Origin: Actinobacteria bacterium OV320
GTDB taxonomy: Bacteria > Actinomycetota > Actinomycetes > Streptomycetales > Streptomycetaceae
NCBI GenBank assembly: GCA_001298545.1
Contig: LJCX01000031.1
Location: 248,001-312,000 of the forward strand
Direction: 5' to 3'
DNA length: 64,000 nt
The notes beneath the pieces are model-generated. The model was not told the origin of the DNA and made no database searches. It saw nothing but the letters and a program-made list of their open reading frames with translations. The stretch's first letter is position 1. Every line of letters starts with the position of its first letter. This document shows positions 57,159 to 64,000 of the stretch, piece by piece. The position numbers and the translations under genes were made by a program.

Positions 57159-58889
57159 ATGCTCGATCACGTCATCAAAGGGGCGACCGTCGTCGATGGG
57201 ACGGGCGCGCCCGGGTTCGTCGCCGACGTCGGGATCCGGGACGGGCGGATCGCCGTCATCGGGTCGGTCTCCGAGGAGGCGCGGGCCAGCGAGGACGCGC
57301 GCGGGCTCGTCCTCGCTCCCGGGTTCGTGGATCCGCACACGCACTACGACGCCCAGCTGTTCTGGGATCCGTACGCCACCCCGTCCCTGAACCACGGGGT
57401 GACCACGGTCGCGGCCGGGAACTGCGGGTTCACGCTCGCGCCGCTGAACCCGGACCGTCCCGAGGACGCCGACTACACGCGTCGGATGATGTCCAAGGTG
57501 GAGGGCATGTCCCTGGTCGCGCTGGAGGAGGGGGCGCCCTGGAGCTGGCACGGCTTCGGGGAGTACCTGGACGCGCTGGAGGGGCGGATCGCCGTCAACG
57601 CCGGGTTCATGGTGGGCCACTGCGCGCTGCGCCGGTACGTGATGGGCGCGGACGCGGTGGGCGGGCAGCCCAGCGAGGAGCAGCTGGCCGACATCGTCCG
57701 GCTGCTGCACGAGGCCATGGACGCGGGCGCGTGGGGCTTCTCCACCACACAGTCCTCGACCCACTCCGACGGGGACGGACAGCCGGTCGCCTCCCGGCAC
57801 GCCCGGCCCGAGGAGCTGCTCGCGCTGTCCCGGGCCGTCGGCGAGCACGAGGGCACCCAGATCGAGGCGATCGTGGCGGGCTGTCTGGACCAGTTCAGCG
57901 ACGCCGAGATCGATCTGTTCGTGGAGATGAGCGCGGCCGCGGGACGACCCCTGAACTGGAACGTCCTCACCGTCGACGCGGCGGTTCCGGAACGCGTGCC
58001 CCGGCAGCTCATGGCGAGCGAACGGGCACGGAAGGCCGGCGGCCGGGTCGTCGCGCTGACCATGCCGATCCTCACGCCGATGAACATGTCCCTGGGCACG
58101 TTCTGCGCGCTGAACCTGATCCCGGGGTGGGGGCCGGTCCTCGGCCTGCCCGTCCCGGAGCGGATCGAGCGGCTGCGGGACCCGGAGGTGCGGGCGGAGC
58201 TGCTGAGGCGGGCGAACTCCAAGGAGGCGGGCGTCTTCCGGCGGCTGACCAACTTCGGCCGGTACGTCATCGGCGACACCTACAGCGCGGCGAACGAGGG
58301 CCTCACCGGGCGGGTCGTACGCGACATCGCCGCCGAACGCGGCCTGGACCCCTTCGCCTGTCTGGTCGAGATCTGCGCCGCCGACGAACTGCGGACGGTC
58401 CTGTGGCCCATGCCGACGGACAACGACCCGGACTCCTGGGCGCTGCGGGCGGACACCTGGAGCCACGAGGACGTGCTGCTCGGCGGTTCCGACGCGGGCG
58501 CGCACCTGGACCGGATGTGCGGGGCGCCGTACACCACGCGTTTCCTCGGCGACTGTCTGCGCGGCCGGAGATTGGCGGGCCTGGAGCAGGCGGTGAAGAT
58601 GCTGACGGACGACCCGGCGCGGCTGTTCGGCCTCCGGGAGAGGGGCCGGATCCGGGAGGGCTGGCATGCGGACCTCGTCCTGTTCGACCCGGAGCGGATC
58701 GACGCCGGCAAGGCCACCCTGGTGCACGACCTGCCGGGCGACAGCCCGCGGCTGGACTCGAAGGCGCTCGGCGTGCGGGCGGTCTGGGTCAACGGCGTGG
58801 CGGCCATTCGGGACGACGTGGTGACGGGCGCCGTCCCGGGCCGGGTGCTGCGCTCGGGGCGGGACACCAGGACGGTGAGCACCAGGTGA
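57159..58889 (+). CDS. N-acyl-D-amino-acid deacylase-like amidohydrolase (amidohydrolase family 3)
   Basis: A 576-residue enzyme. The N-terminal IKGATVVDGTGAPGFVADVG and metal motif GFVDPHTHYDAQLFWDP are typical of D-aminoacylases. Also present are VAAGNCGFTLAPLNPD (candidate cysteine ligand), the GGSDAGAHLDRMCGAP segment and the C-terminal GRIREGWHADLVLFDPERID. Start ATG 57159 has GAAGGAG upstream. Closely similar proteins sit near acyl-CoA pathway genes in actinobacteria, so its real substrate may be a cyclic amide or lactone and not a D-amino acid derivative. The next gene overlaps it by 4 bp. Confidence 0.85.
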   Translation: MLDHVIKGATVVDGTGAPGFVADVGIRDGRIAVIGSVSEEARASEDARGLVLAPGFVDPHTHYDAQLFWDPYATPSLNHGVTTVAAGNCGFTLAPLNPDRPEDADYTRRMMSKVEGMSLVALEEGAPWSWHGFGEYLDALEGRIAVNAGFMVGHCALRRYVMGADAVGGQPSEEQLADIVRLLHEAMDAGAWGFSTTQSSTHSDGDGQPVASRHARPEELLALSRAVGEHEGTQIEAIVAGCLDQFSDAEIDLFVEMSAAAGRPLNWNVLTVDAAVPERVPRQLMASERARKAGGRVVALTMPILTPMNMSLGTFCALNLIPGWGPVLGLPVPERIERLRDPEVRAELLRRANSKEAGVFRRLTNFGRYVIGDTYSAANEGLTGRVVRDIAAERGLDPFACLVEICAADELRTVLWPMPTDNDPDSWALRADTWSHEDVLLGGSDAGAHLDRMCGAPYTTRFLGDCLRGRRLAGLEQAVKMLTDDPARLFGLRERGRIREGWHADLVLFDPERIDAGKATLVHDLPGDSPRLDSKALGVRAVWVNGVAAIRDDVVTGAVPGRVLRSGRDTRTVSTR

Positions 58890-60490
58890 CCGAGGGGAGC
58901 GCTACGACCGACGGGTCCGGCGGGTCTGGCGGGTCCCATGGCTCCGGCGGGCCTGGCGGGTCTGGCGGGCCTGGCGGGTCCGGCGGGCCTGGCGGGTCCG
59001 GCGGGTCTGGTCGGTCCCATGGCTTCGGCGGGTCTCATGGGGCCGGCGGGCAGCGGCTGTTCGTCGGCGGTGCCTGGGTGGAACCCGACGGCGGGCACTA
59101 CGAGGTCGTCGACCCGGCGACCGAGGGGACCGTCGGGCTGGCTCCGGAGGCCTCCCGGGAGCAGGTGCGCGCTGCCTGCGCGGCGGCCCGGGAGGCCTTC
59201 GGGCCCTGGTCGCGCACCCCGCCCGGGGAACGGGCGGCGATCCTCGCCCGGGCGGCCGACATCATGCGCGCCCGGCTGCTGCCGTACGCCGAGCTGGCCC
59301 AGGCGGAGACCGGCGCCACGACCGGCACCGCGCGCGGGATGCAGGTCGGGGTGGGGGTGGCCCGGTTCCGGCGCTACGCGCGCGTGGAGCCCGCCGAGTG
59401 GCCGATCGCGCCCCAGGTCAACGAGGCCGGACCGATGGGGAAGGCGGGCGTGATGGGCGCGGTCGCCGTACGGCAGCCGGTCGGCGTCGTCACGTGCGTC
59501 ACCTCCTACAACAACCCGTGGGCGAACCCGGCCGGAAAGGTCGCCCCCGCACTCGCCATGGGCAACACGGTGGTCGTCAAACCGGCCCCGCAGGACCCCC
59601 TGTCCGTCTACCGGATGGCGGAGGCGCTGGAGGCGGCGGGCGTGCCGCGCGGCGTGGTGAACGTCGTCTCCGGGCGGGCCGTCGAGATCGGCGAGGCGGC
59701 GGTGTCGTCGCCGGACGTCGACATGGTGAGCTTCACCGGCTCGACGGCGGTCGGGCAGCGGATCGCCGAGGTGTGCGGCCGGGACATGCGGCGCCAGCTG
59801 ATGGAGCTGGGCGGGAAGGGCGCGGCGGTCGTCCTCGACGACGCGGACCTCGGCTCGGCGGTGGCCGGCATCGGCACCACCTTCTCCTTCTACAGCGGCC
59901 AGATCTGCACCGCCCCGACGCGGGTGCTCGCACAGCGTCGGGTGTACGACCGGCTGGTGGAGCAACTCGCGGCGTACGCGGGCCGGTTGGCGGTCGGTGA
60001 CCCCCGCGCGCCGGACACCGTGGTCGGCCCGGTGATCTCGGCCGCCCACCGGGACCGGGTGGAGTCGTACGTCGAACTCGGCCGGAAGGAAGGGGCGGTG
60101 GTCGTCGCGGGTGGGGAACGCCCGTCGCTGGACCGGGGTTTCTACGTCGCCCCCACCCTCCTGGCCGACTGCACGAACGACATGCGGGCGGCACGGGAGG
60201 AGATCTTCGGCCCGGTGGTCACGGTCATCCCCTTCGACGAGGAGGAGGAGGGCATCGCCCTGGCCAACGACAGCGACTACGGCCTGATCGACTACGTCTG
60301 GTCGGCGGACGTGGCCCGGGCCTTCCGGGTCGCCCGCAGGCTCCGGGCCGGCGGCGTCGGCATCAACACCGTGGGCCGCAACATGGAGGCCCCGTTCGGT
60401 GGGTTCAAGCGGAGCGGCGTCGGGCGGGACGTCGGCTCGTACGCGCTGCACGCGTACAGCGAGGTGCAGTCGATCGTGTGGCCGGGGTGA
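58886..60490 (+). CDS. Aldehyde dehydrogenase with Gly/Ser-rich N-terminal extension
   Basis: A 534-residue NAD-type aldehyde dehydrogenase. After a repetitive Gly-Ser-Pro-His N-terminus of about 50 residues, the enzyme proper starts at GQRLFVGGAWVEPDGG. Catalytic residues are visible: TSYNNPWANPAGK, the glutamate in MELGGKGAAVVLDD, and the nucleophilic cysteine in YSGQICTAPTRV. The GTG start overlaps the preceding stop by 4 bp, so the pair is co-translated. It should oxidise an aldehyde to an acid in the pathway. The N-terminal repeat region is absent from ordinary family members and derives from a 9-bp repeat. Confidence 0.9.
   Translation: MTEGSATTDGSGGSGGSHGSGGPGGSGGPGGSGGPGGSGGSGRSHGFGGSHGAGGQRLFVGGAWVEPDGGHYEVVDPATEGTVGLAPEASREQVRAACAAAREAFGPWSRTPPGERAAILARAADIMRARLLPYAELAQAETGATTGTARGMQVGVGVARFRRYARVEPAEWPIAPQVNEAGPMGKAGVMGAVAVRQPVGVVTCVTSYNNPWANPAGKVAPALAMGNTVVVKPAPQDPLSVYRMAEALEAAGVPRGVVNVVSGRAVEIGEAAVSSPDVDMVSFTGSTAVGQRIAEVCGRDMRRQLMELGGKGAAVVLDDADLGSAVAGIGTTFSFYSGQICTAPTRVLAQRRVYDRLVEQLAAYAGRLAVGDPRAPDTVVGPVISAAHRDRVESYVELGRKEGAVVVAGGERPSLDRGFYVAPTLLADCTNDMRAAREEIFGPVVTVIPFDEEEEGIALANDSDYGLIDYVWSADVARAFRVARRLRAGGVGINTVGRNMEAPFGGFKRSGVGRDVGSYALHAYSEVQSIVWPG
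58911..59050 (+). repeat. Tandem 9-bp-unit repeat inside the aldehyde dehydrogenase gene
   Basis: Units of the type GGCGGGTCT, GGCGGGCCT and GGCGGGTCC repeat about ten times between 58917 and 59010, interrupted by GGTCCCATG and GGTCTCATG words. The product is Gly-Gly-Ser/Gly-Gly-Pro with occasional Ser-His. Confidence 0.9.
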
Positions 60491-60511
60491 GAACGCCGCA
60501 CGCACCGCCCC

Positions 60512-60691
60512 TCACAGGTTGAGAACGGCACGGAGTCCGATCTCGACCGCTTCCATGATCCGCTCGTCCACAACGCCCGGATCCTCCGTGAACCGCACGG
60601 CGGACAGGGTCCGGAACTCACCGAGCACGACCGTGCCGGCCGAGGGCGAACTCACGGGGATGTCCGCGAGCGTCGGCTCGCATGATGACTC
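60512..60691 (-). pseudogene. Possible gene remnant downstream of the DDN-like gene
   Basis: The minus strand between 60512 and 60691 is open and encodes a plausible protein tail (VVLGEFRTLSAVRFTEDPGV, then ERIMEAVEIGLRAVLNL). A GTG at 60655 could start 47 residues of it. It follows directly, in frame, after the stop codon of the DDN-like gene. It may be the 3' end of a lost gene, but I cannot name a family, and it could also be chance coding in GC-rich DNA. Confidence 0.25.
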
Positions 60692-61087
60692 TCAGCTCGA
60701 CAGATCCACCCGGATGGTGAGCAGCCCCGTCCCCAGGGCCCGGACGGCCGCGCTGTTGCCCCGGGGCAGGGTGCGCAGCCGGGCCACCGGGTCGTCGTCG
60801 GGCAGCAGCTGGGCCGTGCCCGAGTGCCACCGTCCCCCCAGCCGCACCCGCACCCGCGGATCTGCCTTGATGTTGCGGACGTACTGCGAGCGCTCGCCGA
60901 ACTCCGAGACCAGCCAGAACACGTCACCGACCAGGCGGCCGCCCAGCGGGGTGCGCCGGGGCAGACCGGAGACACGGCCCGTGGTCTCCAGGAGCGTGTG
61001 GAACGGCAGGCGGCGCATGAGGGGGTTGGCGACGTACCGCTGGAGGGCGGTGGTCGCGCGGAAACGGAGGTCGCTGGAACGGGTCAT
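60692..61087 (-). CDS. Deazaflavin (F420)-dependent nitroreductase family protein, copy 2
   Basis: A 131-residue split-barrel protein of the DDN/DUF385 group. Landmarks are LETTGRVSGLPRRTPLGGRL, GERSQYVRNIKADPRVRVRL and the WHSGTAQLLPDDDP segment. It is shorter than copy 1 at 34904 and lacks its N-terminal extension. ATG at 61087 with GGAG upstream is chosen. The gene is divergent from a phosphodiesterase-like gene. No regulon operator was found in front of it, so membership in the pathway is uncertain. Confidence 0.8.
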   Translation of the reverse strand: MTRSSDLRFRATTALQRYVANPLMRRLPFHTLLETTGRVSGLPRRTPLGGRLVGDVFWLVSEFGERSQYVRNIKADPRVRVRLGGRWHSGTAQLLPDDDPVARLRTLPRGNSAAVRALGTGLLTIRVDLSS

Positions 61088-61170
61088 GATCCGTGGGACT
61101 CCTTCACGCACAGGTTTGTTGCTTCAATGGTCCCCGACGCCGTCGGCGCGACGAGAGCGGGTGGCTGCAC

Positions 61171-62022
61171 ATGCGCGTGGTGACCTGGAACCTGTGGTGG
61201 CGGTTCGGCCCCTGGCGGGAACGCCAGAAGGCCATCCTGGCCGTCCTGCGCGAGCTGGACCCCGACGTGGTCGGCCTGCAGGAGGTGTGGGCGGCCGGCG
61301 CCGAGAACCTCGCCGAGTGGCTGGCCGACGAACTCGGTCTGCACTGCACCTGGGCCCCGTCACCGGCCCCCGAACGCTGGCGCAAGCGGATCACGGACCC
61401 CGACGCCGGTTCGGTCGACATAGGCAACGCGGTGCTGAGCCGCTGGCCGGTGGTGGAACGGGAGACGCTGGTCCTGCCCGCGCCCCCCGACCTGGCCGAC
61501 GGCCGCGCGGCGCTCTACGCGCGCGTGGCCGCCCCCTCCTTCGACATCCCCTTCTTCACCACCCACCTCACCTCGGCCGGCCACGCCTCGGCGGTGCGCC
61601 GCGCCCAGGTCACCGCCCTCGCGGAACTCGTCGCCCGGCACCGCGGCGGCACACCCTTCCCGCCCGTCGTCACCGGTGACTTCAACGCCTGGCCGGACTC
61701 CGACGAGGTGCGCCTCTTCGGCGGCACGAGGACCGCGTCGGCCGTCCCCGGACAGGTCCTCCACGACGCCTGGGACTACGCCGACCCGACCGCCCCCGCC
61801 GCCACCTGGTCCCCCGAGAACCCCTACGCGGCCCGCGTGCTGGAACCCGCCGTCCGCATCGACTACATCCACGTGGGCCCGCCCGGCCCGGTCGGCGAGG
61901 GCCACGTCCGGCACGTCCGCCGCGCGGGGCACGGCCCCGTGGACGGAGTCTGGCCCTCGGACCACGCGGCCGTGGTCGCGGACCTGGCGGAGGAGGAGAC
62001 GGCGCTCATCCAGGCCTTCTGA
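61171..62022 (+). CDS. Endonuclease/exonuclease/phosphatase (EEP) family protein
   Basis: A 283-residue EEP-fold metal hydrolase. The motifs are in order: VVTWNLWWRFGPW, VGLQEVW (metal-binding glutamate), TTHLTS, VTGDFNAWPDSDEV, RIDYIHVG and the final SDHAAV, where Asp-His is catalytic. No signal peptide. Family members cleave phosphodiesters in nucleic acids, sphingomyelin-like lipids or inositol phosphates; nothing in the sequence chooses between these. It stands between divergent and convergent unrelated genes. Confidence 0.88.
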   Translation: MRVVTWNLWWRFGPWRERQKAILAVLRELDPDVVGLQEVWAAGAENLAEWLADELGLHCTWAPSPAPERWRKRITDPDAGSVDIGNAVLSRWPVVERETLVLPAPPDLADGRAALYARVAAPSFDIPFFTTHLTSAGHASAVRRAQVTALAELVARHRGGTPFPPVVTGDFNAWPDSDEVRLFGGTRTASAVPGQVLHDAWDYADPTAPAATWSPENPYAARVLEPAVRIDYIHVGPPGPVGEGHVRHVRRAGHGPVDGVWPSDHAAVVADLAEEETALIQAF

Positions 62023-62027
62023 CCTCC

Positions 62028-62498
62028 TCACTCCGTCCCCTCCGTCTCCTCCGTCCCCTCCGTGCCGAAGGCGCGGGCGACGGCGAGGCTGTCCTCGTAC
62101 ACGTGGTGCCGGGTGACCAGGCCGCCCTCGATCGTGAGGTGCAGCGCGAACCGGGCGCGATAGGCCCGCCCGGTGGAGCGGGCGGTCTGGCGGATCTCGC
62201 CGAGCACGACCGCGTCGTCACCGTCGACGAGGACGCGTTCGATCACGGTGGCCGCCTGTCCGGGCACGTGGTGCTCGACGAGCTCGCGGTAGTGGGCGGC
62301 GGCGTCGGCACGGGTGGCCCGGTGGCGGATCCACGGGGTGGCGCTCCGCGCACGGCCGTGCTCGTCCTGCGGCCAGTCCAGCTTCCAGTCGCTCCGCTCG
62401 GCGTACAGCTCCGCGACGCGCTCGGGGTCCCCTTCGCCGATCCGGCGCAGCAGTTCCCGCACCACGGCGCGGGGAGTCGTGGGCGTGGCTGAGGACAC
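62028..62498 (-). CDS. SnoaL-like (NTF2-fold) protein
   Basis: A 156-residue NTF2-superfamily protein. The start VVRELLRRIGEGDPERVAEL and the core VIERVLVDGDDAVVLGEIRQ, followed by FALHLTIEGGLVTRHHVYED, are typical of SnoaL-like domains that bind or isomerise small hydrophobic compounds. The C-terminal tail is a short Gly-Thr-Glu repeat (GTEGTEETEGTE), apparently from a simple DNA repeat. Start is GTG at 62498. It is convergent with the EEP gene, with only 5 bp between their stop codons. Confidence 0.8.
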   Translation of the reverse strand: MSSATPTTPRAVVRELLRRIGEGDPERVAELYAERSDWKLDWPQDEHGRARSATPWIRHRATRADAAAHYRELVEHHVPGQAATVIERVLVDGDDAVVLGEIRQTARSTGRAYRARFALHLTIEGGLVTRHHVYEDSLAVARAFGTEGTEETEGTE

Positions 62499-62756
62499 GG
62501 TGGATCCTTCCGATGCGGAAGCCGCGTCCCGCTGACGCGACGAGCCGCCATCATCACCGGCGGGGACGGCTCGAAGCGATTACCTCCGACGTAACCTCCG
62601 TCCTCGCCAAGGGAGTTGTGCACCCCGGCGAGCGGTCCACCGGGTGCGGGTACGGCAACGAAAGCCGCCGATGAGTGCCTGCATCCGGCAGTGACATCGA
62701 TGGCGCGGAGCGGCGAGGGTCTTCGTACCGACCGCCGGACCACGGAGGCACCCACC

Positions 62757-63054
62757 ATGAGGCCCATGAGATCGCCGAGACGGCGCCGCGCCGCCCTGCT
62801 CGTCACGGCCACCGCCCTGACGCCGGCCCTCCTCCTCACCACCCGACATCGGCACCCCGGAGGCTCTGCGCGCCTTCCTGGAGACCGGCTACCGCCTGGC
62901 CCGGGCCGAGGACGACCGCGTCGCCGTGGCCCGCATCCTGGCCGACCCGAAGATCAGCGCCGCCCTGCGCGCCGCCGTCGAGGACGTCATCGACGGGACG
63001 CCGGAGGAGCTGCGGTACTTCCTGGAGGTCGGCCGGTACGAGGTCGACGGCTAG
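62757..63054 (+). pseudogene. Relic of an exported ALF-repeat protein
   Basis: An ATG at 62757 opens a signal peptide (RSPRRRRAALLVTATALTPA). In the next frame, from about 62860, a single ALF repeat follows (GTPEALRAFLETGYRLARAE and GTPEELRYFLEVGRYEV), with a stop at 63052-63054. Streptomyces ALF-repeat proteins normally have many such repeats after the signal. Here signal and last repeat are joined out of frame, so most of the gene has been deleted. Confidence 0.7.
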
Positions 63055-63113
63055 GACTTGTCCGCCGGGCGGGTGCTACCCTCCCGGCGTTCAAGATCGA
63101 AACGGGGGAGCCG

Positions 63114-63575
63114 ATGACGGCCAGGTCGAGCAGGGGCACGCGGGCCGTCGCGGCGGCACTCTGCACCGTCACGCTGGTGGCGGGCTGCGCGTCGGGCTCC
63201 GACGCGGACGGGCCCACGAGCCACCCCACGCAGGACCTGAGCATCACCGCCGAGGTCGGCGAGCGCTTCACGCTCTCCGTCCCGGAGAACGCGTCCACCC
63301 GCGAGCACTGGTTCGTGGTCGCCCCGCAGCCGGACGCGTCGGTGGTCCGCGCCGCCGACCGCGGCTACGAGCCGGCCGACGACGGCAAGTCGGTCGGCGG
63401 CGGCGGCACCCTCGTCCTGACCTTCGAGGCCACCGGCAGGGGCAGCACCCGGATCGTGCTGCTGCACTGCACGTTCCCCACGGCGCAGACCGAGGCCTGC
63501 GGCGGCGGCGCCAGCCCGTCCCCGACCCCGACGACGGAGCCGGAGCGGGTCACCTACCGGGTCGACGTGCGCTGA
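63114..63575 (+). CDS. Lipoprotein with chagasin-like (I42) peptidase-inhibitor domain
   Basis: A 153-residue lipoprotein. The signal ends in a lipobox LVAGC near residue 22. The mature domain resembles chagasin/amoebiasin cysteine-peptidase inhibitors: LSVPENASTREHWFVV near the position of the NPTTGY loop, then GGGGTLVLTFEATGRGSTRI and a final ERVTYRVDV strand. It ends in a Pro-Thr-Ser-rich stretch before the last strand. Start ATG 63114 follows GGGGGAG. It may protect the cell from a secreted peptidase. The gene overlaps the end of the convergent metallopeptidase gene by 26 bp. Confidence 0.75.
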   Translation: MTARSSRGTRAVAAALCTVTLVAGCASGSDADGPTSHPTQDLSITAEVGERFTLSVPENASTREHWFVVAPQPDASVVRAADRGYEPADDGKSVGGGGTLVLTFEATGRGSTRIVLLHCTFPTAQTEACGGGASPSPTPTTEPERVTYRVDVR

Positions 63576-64000
63576 CGGCGTCTTCGGCGGGTCGTCCCAG
63601 GGCGTTCATCCACGCGGCCCGCGCTCTCCTCCACTCCCGTGCGCAGCCGCGCGCCCGGTCTGCGGGAAGTCTGTCCGTGCCGATCACGTCCGCGTGGTGC
63701 GCCGGGGCGGCCCCGTAGAGGTAGCAGAGGTAGGCCACGGCGCGCTGGTGGTCCGTGGAGTGTTCGTCCGCCTGACCGTCGTCCTCGTTCTCGTTCTCGT
63801 ACGTGATCGCGGAAAGGCGCCATGTCTCGGCCACGTCGAGCAGTCGCTCTTCTCCCTCCGCTCCCTGGCGGAGCAGCATGAGGGCGGCGAACTGGTCGGC
63901 GAAGTCCTCCTCCTTACCCCTCACCGCGAGGCCGAGGACGTCGATCACGGCGTGTGCGCTCTCGTGGAACAGCGATTCCAGCAGGACGGCGGACAGGGCG
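63550..64000 (-). CDS. DUF4344-type metallopeptidase (5' end outside window)
   Basis: The C-terminal part of a zinc metallopeptidase runs in from the right edge. At the edge the frame reads LSAVLLESLFHESAHAVIDV, with the HExxH zinc motif HESAH. It continues GKEEDFADQFAALMLLRQGA, where the acidic residues are the likely third ligand region. This fits the DUF4344 family of putative metallopeptidases. The last residues (RPAEDAVSARRPGR) overlap the convergent inhibitor-like lipoprotein gene by 26 bp. Confidence 0.8.
   Translation of the reverse strand, partial: ALSAVLLESLFHESAHAVIDVLGLAVRGKEEDFADQFAALMLLRQGAEGEERLLDVAETWRLSAITYENENEDDGQADEHSTDHQRAVAYLCYLYGAAPAHHADVIGTDRLPADRARGCAREWRRARAAWMNALGRPAEDAVSARRPGR

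Noticed and set aside
1..64000. Search for CRISPR arrays, tRNA genes, rRNA, insertion sequences and phage genes
   Set aside because: No regularly spaced repeats, tRNA-like cloverleafs, transposases, integrases or phage structural proteins were recognised by eye; a dedicated tRNA and repeat search was not possible here.

Overview
This window is chromosomal DNA from a Streptomyces or a very close relative. It is very GC-rich, many genes start with GTG, and genes often overlap by 4 bp (GTGA). It also carries the recognisable global-regulator set kbpA-afsK and afsS-afsR. No rRNA, tRNA, CRISPR array, insertion sequence or phage gene was seen.

Layout. 1-3.4 kb: an anti-sigma/ECF sigma pair on the minus strand, then a STAS anti-anti-sigma protein and an EF-hand protein. 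3.4-14.3 kb: first catabolic block (acyl-CoA ligase; amidohydrolase and two acyl-CoA dehydrogenases; cyclase-type hydrolase; SDR, acyl-CoA dehydrogenase and Zn alcohol dehydrogenase), interrupted by an HATPase-type protein. 14.4-19.8 kb: two MFS transporters around a GlxA-type AraC regulator, and a Tat-exported multicopper oxidase. 19.8-23.6 kb: flavin reductase, enoyl-CoA hydratase and an ADP-forming acyl-CoA synthetase. 23.6-32 kb: exported amine oxidase, flavin monooxygenase, exported tannase-like esterase, DUF35 protein, GNAT, PdxH and an expansin-like protein. 32.4-35.4 kb: thiolase diverging from an acyl-CoA dehydrogenase and an F420-type protein. 35.4-41.5 kb: LysE/Lrp pair, a TetR regulator, KbpA-like, AfsK and an exported protein. 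42-49 kb: HTH protein, MarR plus amidohydrolase, then an enoyl-CoA hydratase/DUF35/thiolase operon diverging from a FadD3-like ligase. 49-52.4 kb: afsS and afsR. 52.7-61 kb: amidohydrolase, two luciferase-like oxidoreductases, SDR, D-aminoacylase-like enzyme, aldehyde dehydrogenase and a second F420-type protein. 61-64 kb: phosphodiesterase-like protein, SnoaL-like protein, an ALF-repeat relic, a chagasin-like lipoprotein and a partial metallopeptidase.

The main discovery is a dispersed regulon. A 15-bp palindrome (consensus CTGACGGNCCGTCAG) occurs at least 15 times between 4.97 and 55.84 kb. Every copy lies just upstream of, or between divergent, genes of CoA-thioester or redox catabolism. 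A degenerate 16th copy straddles the start codon of the only TetR-family gene in the window, which makes that protein the best candidate for the controlling repressor.

Together the genes encode CoA ligases, putative heteromeric acyl-CoA dehydrogenases, enoyl-CoA hydratases, SDR and Zn dehydrogenases, two thiolase/DUF35 sets (steroid side-chain aldolase/thiolase style) and putative F420-linked enzymes. This fits a pathway for a branched or cyclic carboxylic acid such as a steroid or terpenoid; the substrate itself cannot be read from the sequence. The regulon surrounds, and partly sits inside, the AfsK/AfsR/AfsS antibiotic-control locus. Coordinates and motifs come from reading the sequence by eye; family names rest on recognised motifs and not on database searches.
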